DNA of 12,287 nucleotides from Butyrivibrio sp. Lineage in GTDB: Bacteria > Bacillota_A > Clostridia > Lachnospirales > Lachnospiraceae. The notes below the pieces were generated by a model that was not told the DNA's origin, did not search any database, and was given only the letters and a program-made list of their open reading frames with translations. Position 1 is the first letter of the stretch. Each line of letters opens with the position of its first letter. Shown here one piece after another: positions 8,255 through 12,287 of this stretch. Position numbers and translations under genes: made by a program. The DNA lies in NCBI GenBank assembly GCA_024690635.1, contig JAILOW010000167.1, forward strand, positions 1-12,287, given 5' to 3'.

Positions 8255-8284
8255 ATAATACATGATGTTATTACTTTTTAGCAA
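8255..8284 (-). promoter_or_regulatory. Candidate promoter of the sensor cassette, overlapping the mglC end
   Basis: Minus-strand TTGCTA (8279-8284), an 18-nt spacer and TATTAT (8255-8260). The predicted start is about 8248, inside the 5' arm of the terminator hairpin. A transcript starting there would lack the first four bases of the stem. This is a pattern match only; the TTGCTA covers the last mglC codons. Confidence 0.4.
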
Positions 8285-9260
8285 CGTACTTACGGATATC
8301 AAGTGAGATAGCGATGAAGATAACTACGCCGATAGCAATATACTGTGCGTTTGCGTTTACTCCAAGATACTGAAGAGCTGCTTTCAAAAGCTCGAATACG
8401 GCAACACCGATGATGGCACTTGAAACCTTACCACGTCCACCGGTAACTGATACACCACCGATTGTACAAGCTGCGATAGCTTCCATCTCGTAGCCGTAAC
8501 CAAGGTTAACGGATGCACCGCCGGCCTTAGCACCAAGCATGAAGCCTGCAAGACCGTACATCATAGCGGCCTTCATGTAGATAAGGATCATTGTTGTCTT
8601 TACAGGTACACCGGCAACTTCTGCAGCCTGAGGGTTTCCACCGATAGCATACATGTATTTGCCGTGACGTGTCATGTTAAAGATGAACCATGTGATGGCT
8701 GCAACAAGTGCGGCTATCCATATCAGGTAACTCACTCCCAGGAATCGTCCGGAAGAAATGTTTGTGTACTCTGAGGTGTATCCACCAAGAGGAGTAGCTC
8801 CTGTGTAGATAAGTGCAAGTCCGTAAACGATCTCCATCATAGCAAGTGTTGCGATGAAGGGAGGAACGTGAAGGAATGCGATGAAGAATCCGGTGATGGC
8901 ACCAAAGCATCCGCAGATGAGCATTACGATAAGAAGTGCTACAAAGATGTTAAGGGGCTCCTTGCCGGGATAAAACTTGTTTGAATAATCCATCTTCTGA
9001 AGAAGAGTACCTGCGATACAAGCTGCAAGTCCGATCATACGTCCTGCTGAAAGGTCACATCCTGCGGTAATAACGCAGCCTGCAATACCAAGAGCAATAA
9101 CAAGACGTGAGCTCATATTCATAAGAATGTTGAGCAGGTTGTTTGAAGTGATGAAGTTATCTGTTGTAATTCCTGTATAAATAACGAGGATGAACATAAC
9201 AATGATAACGCCGTTATTTATAAGGAAATCTACCATTTTCTGCTGTTTTGTCTTAACCAT
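8271..9260 (-). CDS. mglC: Galactose/methyl-galactoside ABC transporter permease MglC
   Basis: 329 residues, close to the 336 of E. coli MglC and very similar to it along its length. It is the inner-membrane channel of the BPD_transp_2 (RbsC/MglC/XylH) class, with about eight to ten hydrophobic helices. Signature stretches include ALGIAGCVITAGCDLSAGR (56-74), the cytoplasmic coupling segment AIGGNPQAAEVAGV (205-218) that meets the ATPase, and EMEAIAACTIGGVSVTGGRG. The C-terminus SLDIRKYVAKK parallels the E. coli ending. The ATG has GAGAGG upstream and follows the mglA stop by 22 nt. With MglA and MglB it completes the importer. The binding-protein family indicates galactose and glucose as likely substrates. 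Confidence 0.96.
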   Translation of the reverse strand: MVKTKQQKMVDFLINNGVIIVMFILVIYTGITTDNFITSNNLLNILMNMSSRLVIALGIAGCVITAGCDLSAGRMIGLAACIAGTLLQKMDYSNKFYPGKEPLNIFVALLIVMLICGCFGAITGFFIAFLHVPPFIATLAMMEIVYGLALIYTGATPLGGYTSEYTNISSGRFLGVSYLIWIAALVAAITWFIFNMTRHGKYMYAIGGNPQAAEVAGVPVKTTMILIYMKAAMMYGLAGFMLGAKAGGASVNLGYGYEMEAIAACTIGGVSVTGGRGKVSSAIIGVAVFELLKAALQYLGVNANAQYIAIGVVIFIAISLDIRKYVAKK

Positions 9261-9282
9261 GATTTTTTCCTCTCTATCCTAA

Positions 9283-10794
9283 TTAGAACTGAGTAGCGTA
9301 ACTCATTACTTTTTCCTGAGTCATTTCGCTCTCCTGTGTGATCTCGCCACGCAATTTACCGTTACACATTACATAGATCCTGTCTGACATTCCCAAAAGC
9401 TCTGCCATCTCTGAAGAAATCATAATGATCGCTTTACCCTGCTTGGCAAGGTCAGTCATGATCTCGTAGATCTCATGTTTTGCACCTACGTCGATACCTC
9501 TTGTAGGCTCATCCATGATAAGGATATCAGGATCATTGGCCAGCCATCTTGATACGATAACCTTCTGCTGATTACCACCGGACAGGTTTGAAATATGCTC
9601 CTGCATGCTGGGGGTCTTGATGCTCAGCTTTTTGATGTTATCATCAACTACTGCGTTAATGCTCTTGTGATCCAGGACGAATCCTGCTTTAAGATACTTG
9701 TTGTAAACAGATACACCAACATTATCTTTTATTGAAAGACATCCGAAGATACCGTTTCCTCTTCTGTCCTCCGTGATCATTCCCATTCCGGCATTCATGG
9801 CATCCACAGGCTTTTTAATGTTAACCTTTTTACCGTGGATATATACTTCACCGGCAGAGAGATTTCTGATACCGAAGATACCCTCCATCAGCTCTGTTCT
9901 CTGAGCACCGACAAGTCCGCCAAATCCAAGGATCTCACCTTTTCTCAAAGTGAAGGAAACATCCTGGAAGGATTTCTCATGGATTGAAGATACTCCCTTA
10001 ACTTCCATGACAACCTCACCCGGAGTTCTGTCCTTGGGAGGATAGATGTTGGTGAGCTCACGGCCTACCATCTTGGCAATGATGTCATCGATGGTCAGGT
10101 CTGCTGCAGGCCATGTTCCGATGTATGTTCCGTCTCGCATGATGGTTACATCATCTGCGATACGCTTGATCTCATCCATCTTGTGTGAGATATAGATCAT
10201 TGCAACACCTCTGTCTCTGAGTGTCTCCATGATCTTGAAAAGTGTTTCTACCTCACTATCTGAAAGAGAAGATGTAGGCTCGTCAAAGATGATAACCTTG
10301 GCGTTATGTGAAACCGCCTTGGCAATCTCAACCGACTGCATCTGTCCGATTGACAGTGTGTCGAGCTGAGCCTTGGGATCGAAGTCCATGTCAACTTCCT
10401 TGAGCCACTTCTCTGTTTCTTCGTACATTGTTTTATGGTCAATTACCTGAAGAGGACCAAATTTCTTTACCGGAAATCTTCCAAGAAACATATTCTCAGC
10501 AACGCTTCTTGCAAGTACCGGCTGTAATTCCTGATGCACCATGGCTATTCCCTTTTTCATAGCCTCATCAGGGTTTTCGATTATTGTCTTTTCACCGTCG
10601 ATATAGATTTCTCCGGCATCCATCTTGTAGATACCGAAAAGACATTTCATCAGTGTGGATTTTCCGGCTCCGTTCTCTCCCATGAGTGCATGGACGGTAC
10701 CGGGCCTTACTGCCAGTTGTACGTTATCCAATGCCTTTACACCGGGAAAGGACTTGGATACGCCTCTCAGTTCCAATTTGTATTCCGATGCCAT
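9283..10794 (-). CDS. mglA: Galactose/methyl-galactoside ABC transporter ATPase MglA
   Basis: 503 residues with two fused ABC cassettes, as usual for sugar importers of the MglA/RbsA/XylG group. In the first half, Walker A is GENGAGKST (39-47), the Q-loop is Q88, the signature is LSIGQMQ (147-153), Walker B ends in D171-E172 and the switch histidine is H204. The second half has the family's typical degenerate Walker A (GLVGAQRT, 293-300), a canonical LSGGNQQK signature (404-411), Walker B D428-E429, and a Ser where the switch His would be. Thus one ATP site is catalytic and one degenerate, which is normal here. It powers sugar import through MglC from the cytoplasmic side. The ATG is preceded by AAAAGGGG. 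It follows mglB across a gap of about 107 nt containing a terminator hairpin. Confidence 0.96.
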   Translation of the reverse strand: MASEYKLELRGVSKSFPGVKALDNVQLAVRPGTVHALMGENGAGKSTLMKCLFGIYKMDAGEIYIDGEKTIIENPDEAMKKGIAMVHQELQPVLARSVAENMFLGRFPVKKFGPLQVIDHKTMYEETEKWLKEVDMDFDPKAQLDTLSIGQMQSVEIAKAVSHNAKVIIFDEPTSSLSDSEVETLFKIMETLRDRGVAMIYISHKMDEIKRIADDVTIMRDGTYIGTWPAADLTIDDIIAKMVGRELTNIYPPKDRTPGEVVMEVKGVSSIHEKSFQDVSFTLRKGEILGFGGLVGAQRTELMEGIFGIRNLSAGEVYIHGKKVNIKKPVDAMNAGMGMITEDRRGNGIFGCLSIKDNVGVSVYNKYLKAGFVLDHKSINAVVDDNIKKLSIKTPSMQEHISNLSGGNQQKVIVSRWLANDPDILIMDEPTRGIDVGAKHEIYEIMTDLAKQGKAIIMISSEMAELLGMSDRIYVMCNGKLRGEITQESEMTQEKVMSYATQF

Positions 10795-10845
10795 ATCATA
10801 CCCCTTTTCCGTTAAATAAAAAAATAATACACAGCATTTCTTTTC

Positions 10846-10879
10846 CTAAAAATAGTGCGGGCGCAAGAAGCACCCGCAC
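10846..10879 (-). terminator. Intrinsic terminator/attenuator between mglB and mglA
   Basis: The minus strand forms a 10-bp, mostly G-C stem (10870-10879 with 10855-10864, one G-U pair) around a TTCTT loop, then TATTTTT. It starts 22 bases after the mglB stop. Because no strong promoter is visible before mglA, partial read-through is expected. That would give much more binding protein than ATPase and permease, a common arrangement in ABC importers. Confidence 0.85.
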
Positions 10880-10901
10880 AGGGTAAATCATTTAATTCAA
10901 A

Positions 10902-12029
10902 TTACTTAAGGCTGTCAAGAACTGACTGAGCGTTGTCAGTTGTAACCTTTACGTAGTCACATCCGATGTAGTACTTGTTGCCTGCACCTGTGATGAAGTT
11001 AACAGCTGCATCTGCTGCACCGTGAGACTGAGCGATGTGATCGTTGAATACTGTACCTGTCATTGTTCCTGCAAGTACATCCTCAAGAGCCTCTGAAAGA
11101 GCATCAACACCTACAAGGTAGATGTCCTCACCAACCTTACGGCCGGCTGCTTCGATTGACTGAAGGGCACCAAGAGCCATAGCGTCGTTGTTGCAGAATA
11201 CAACCTCTGTATCAGCGTGAGCTGTAAGAGCGTTAGCAACAAGCTGCTGAGCTGTAGCCTGATCCCAGTTACCAACCTCATCATCGAGGCACTCTACTGT
11301 CCATCCGGCATCCTCAAGAGCCTTAATTGAGAACTCTGTACGATACTGAGCATCAACGTTCTCAGGGTCACCTTCGATCATGATGTACTGGATCTTGCCG
11401 TCGCCGTTAAGGTCAACTGCATCCTGACCAAGGTCAACGATGATCTCACCCTGCATTGTACCTGACTGACGAGCGTCACATCCAACGTATGTTACGTCCC
11501 ATCCGTTATCTTCCCATCTTTTTTCCTCATCAGCATTGGGCTCTCTGTTGATGTAAACGAGAGGAATGTTGGCGCCAACTACAAGGTCTGTAATTGTCTC
11601 TGCTGAAGAAGAGTTAACAGGGTTGATTACAAGTACATCAACACCCTGTGTGATGAAGTTCTGGATCTGGTTTGTCTGTGTAGCCTGATCGTTTGCACCA
11701 TCAACGATTGTGATGTTGTCTTTGCTAAATCCGAGAGATACAAGATAGCTCTCCATCTCGTTACGGAAAAGTGTCATGAAGTTATCATTGAACTGATAGA
11801 TACATACACCAACCTTCTTGTCAGCGAGATCAGAGTTACCAGCTGACTCAGCAACTGCATCTGCAGCTTCCTCAGCTGTATCAGCAGCTGTATCAGCAGT
11901 TGTCTCTGCAACCTCCTGAACTGTCTCAGCTGTCTCTGTAGCTGTCTCTGCAGCCTTCTCTCCGCATCCTGCAAGCATAGAAGCTGCTAATGCAGAAACC
12001 ATTAAAAGACTAACCAATTTCTTTTTCAT
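10902..12029 (-). CDS. mglB: Galactose/glucose-binding lipoprotein MglB
   Basis: 375 residues. The signal peptide ends at an LAGC lipobox (Cys22), so the mature protein is tethered outside the membrane. A low-complexity Ala/Thr/Glu/Asp linker of about 45 residues (23-67) follows, then the MglB fold. The calcium loop D-L-N-G-D-G-K-I-Q (206-214) matches the GGBP consensus. Sugar-contact positions compared with remembered E. coli MglB are D and F in FNDNF (92, 94), D226, R230, W255, N281, D309 and N329. The exception is N224, where E. coli has His152. It delivers hexose to MglA/MglC. The start is clear: ATG with AAGGAGG eight bases upstream and a good promoter. It is the first gene of mglBAC. 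Confidence 0.96.
   Translation of the reverse strand: MKKKLVSLLMVSALAASMLAGCGEKAAETATETAETVQEVAETTADTAADTAEEAADAVAESAGNSDLADKKVGVCIYQFNDNFMTLFRNEMESYLVSLGFSKDNITIVDGANDQATQTNQIQNFITQGVDVLVINPVNSSSAETITDLVVGANIPLVYINREPNADEEKRWEDNGWDVTYVGCDARQSGTMQGEIIVDLGQDAVDLNGDGKIQYIMIEGDPENVDAQYRTEFSIKALEDAGWTVECLDDEVGNWDQATAQQLVANALTAHADTEVVFCNNDAMALGALQSIEAAGRKVGEDIYLVGVDALSEALEDVLAGTMTGTVFNDHIAQSHGAADAAVNFITGAGNKYYIGCDYVKVTTDNAQSVLDSLK
11832..11963 (-). repeat. Low-complexity repeat encoding the MglB linker
   Basis: This region just after the lipid-anchored Cys22 encodes repeated (A/D/E)-T-A and E-A-A units, for example ADTAADTAEEAADA. At the DNA level, near-repeats of the form GCTGTATCAGCA and GCTGTCTCTG appear on the plus strand. 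The encoded segment is acidic and Ala/Thr-rich, and probably a flexible or extended tether spanning the cell wall. It may vary in length between strains. Confidence 0.75.
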
Positions 12030-12036
12030 TACTTAA

Positions 12037-12101
12037 TCCTCCTTAAAAAATTGATTGTTGATTACAGACTAGATTATAACAACGGCATTTGTGCAAAAAC
12101 A
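12037..12101 (-). promoter_or_regulatory. mglB promoter and leader
   Basis: On the minus strand there is a perfect extended -10, TGTTATAAT, with the hexamer at 12073-12078. The -35 zone at 17-18 nt spacing (TGTTTT/ATGTTT) is a poor match. The predicted start is about 12066, giving a 37-nt leader with AAGGAGGA at 12037-12044. The weak -35 overlaps a TGCACAAA motif, which fits control by an activator such as the YesN-type regulator in this window; the link to that regulator is inferred. Confidence 0.7.
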
Positions 12102-12191
12102 TAGAGAATACTTCTGTCAGTCTTTAAAATCCTTTGATGTTTATTAATGTTTTGCATCTTTTGCACAATAAAAAACGTTTCCGTTTGTGCA
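12088..12191. promoter_or_regulatory. Cluster of TTTGTGCA motifs, candidate regulator sites
   Basis: The octamer TTTGTGCA (plus strand) occurs at 12088-12095 and again at 12184-12191, exactly 96 bp apart. An inverted copy, TTTTGCACAA, is at 12159-12168, with a half-copy TTTTGCA just beside it at 12150-12156. The first copy touches the mglB -35 region and the others lie about 85-125 bp upstream of the predicted start. AraC-type regulators commonly bind direct repeats at such spacings. Confidence 0.45.
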
Positions 12192-12213
12192 CTTTTTCAC
12201 AACGGAAACGTTT
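12167..12213 (-). terminator. Long inverted repeat: probable terminator of the upstream gene, possible operator
   Basis: Arms at 12198-12213 and 12173-12189 pair over about 16 bp with one bulged base and an eight-base loop. On the minus strand a T-run (12170-12175) closes the stem, the layout of an intrinsic terminator, 34 bases after the stop of the partial upstream gene. Each arm also holds the palindrome AAACGTTT inside CGGAAACGTTT, which resembles a LacI/CcpA-family operator core, with mismatches to the cre consensus. Confidence 0.6.
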
Positions 12214-12246
12214 AACAGTTTTATAAGGTCGTTATTTTGTATATTT

Positions 12247-12287
12247 TTATTCTATCGCAGTACTTCCGTCTTCATAGGTGATCACCC
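12247..12287 (-). CDS. Probable 3' end of an upstream gene (partial)
   Basis: One minus-strand frame runs from the window edge through a dozen codons reading VITYEDGSTAIE and stops with TAA at 12247-12249. The residues look like ordinary protein, the other two frames stop early, and a terminator-like hairpin follows at the expected distance. The fragment is too short to identify a product. Confidence 0.5.
   Translation of the reverse strand, partial: VITYEDGSTAIE

Noticed and set aside
10795..10850. Separate promoter for mglA
   Set aside because: A TATTAT is present in this gap, but at suitable spacing upstream there is only a T-rich stretch with no real -35, so read-through from mglB is the simpler view.
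11774..11974. Minus-strand frame encoding Gln/Leu/Arg repeats inside mglB
   Set aside because: It is an out-of-frame reading of the DNA repeat that encodes the MglB linker.
12173..12213. CcpA cre site in the mglB upstream region
   Set aside because: The AAACGTTT palindromes resemble LacI-family operators, but each copy misses conserved positions of the cre consensus, and the terminator reading explains the structure. I kept it only as a possibility in the terminator entry.
1..12287. CRISPR array, insertion sequence, phage genes or other mobile element
   Set aside because: No regularly spaced repeats, transposase, integrase or flanking inverted repeats are seen, and all genes are co-directional and intact.

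Overview
The window looks like chromosomal DNA of a Gram-positive, anaerobic Clostridia-type bacterium, probably Lachnospiraceae (Butyrivibrio/Roseburia-like). This is an inference from three things: strong AAGGAGG-type ribosome sites, lipobox signal peptides on the binding proteins, and a YesM/YesN-type two-component pair beside a sugar ABC transporter. Every gene seen lies on the minus strand, so transcription runs from high to low coordinates.

Layout in transcription order. (1) 12247-12287: a probable last dozen codons of an upstream gene, followed by a large hairpin with a T-run. (2) 12030-12170: the mgl leader, with a perfect extended -10, a poor -35 and several copies of a TTTGTGCA motif. 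(3) 12029-8271: mglB, mglA and mglC, a complete galactose/glucose-type ABC importer. A strong hairpin terminator lies between mglB and mglA, and a second lies just after mglC. (4) 8190-726: a tight run of six genes: a small three-helix membrane protein of unknown role, a YesN-type AraC-family response regulator, a YesM-type sensor kinase with an extracellular sensing domain, a membrane-anchored sugar-binding-like protein, a second MglB-like lipoprotein, and a multi-pass GT-C family glycosyltransferase. Gaps between them are about 5-21 nt, or genes overlap. (5) 627-142: a GNAT acetyltransferase with its own predicted promoter. (6) 65-1: a proline tRNA, cut by the window edge, with its own promoter.

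The likely logic is a sugar sensing and uptake module. MglB/MglA/MglC capture and import a hexose. The downstream cassette encodes a kinase/regulator pair with two extracytoplasmic binding-protein-fold proteins that have no transporter of their own, so they are candidate sensory co-receptors. The regulator probably acts on the mglB leader. The co-transcribed glycosyltransferase hints that sugar sensing is tied to cell-surface glycan synthesis. No galactose catabolic genes (galK, galT, galE) are present in the window.
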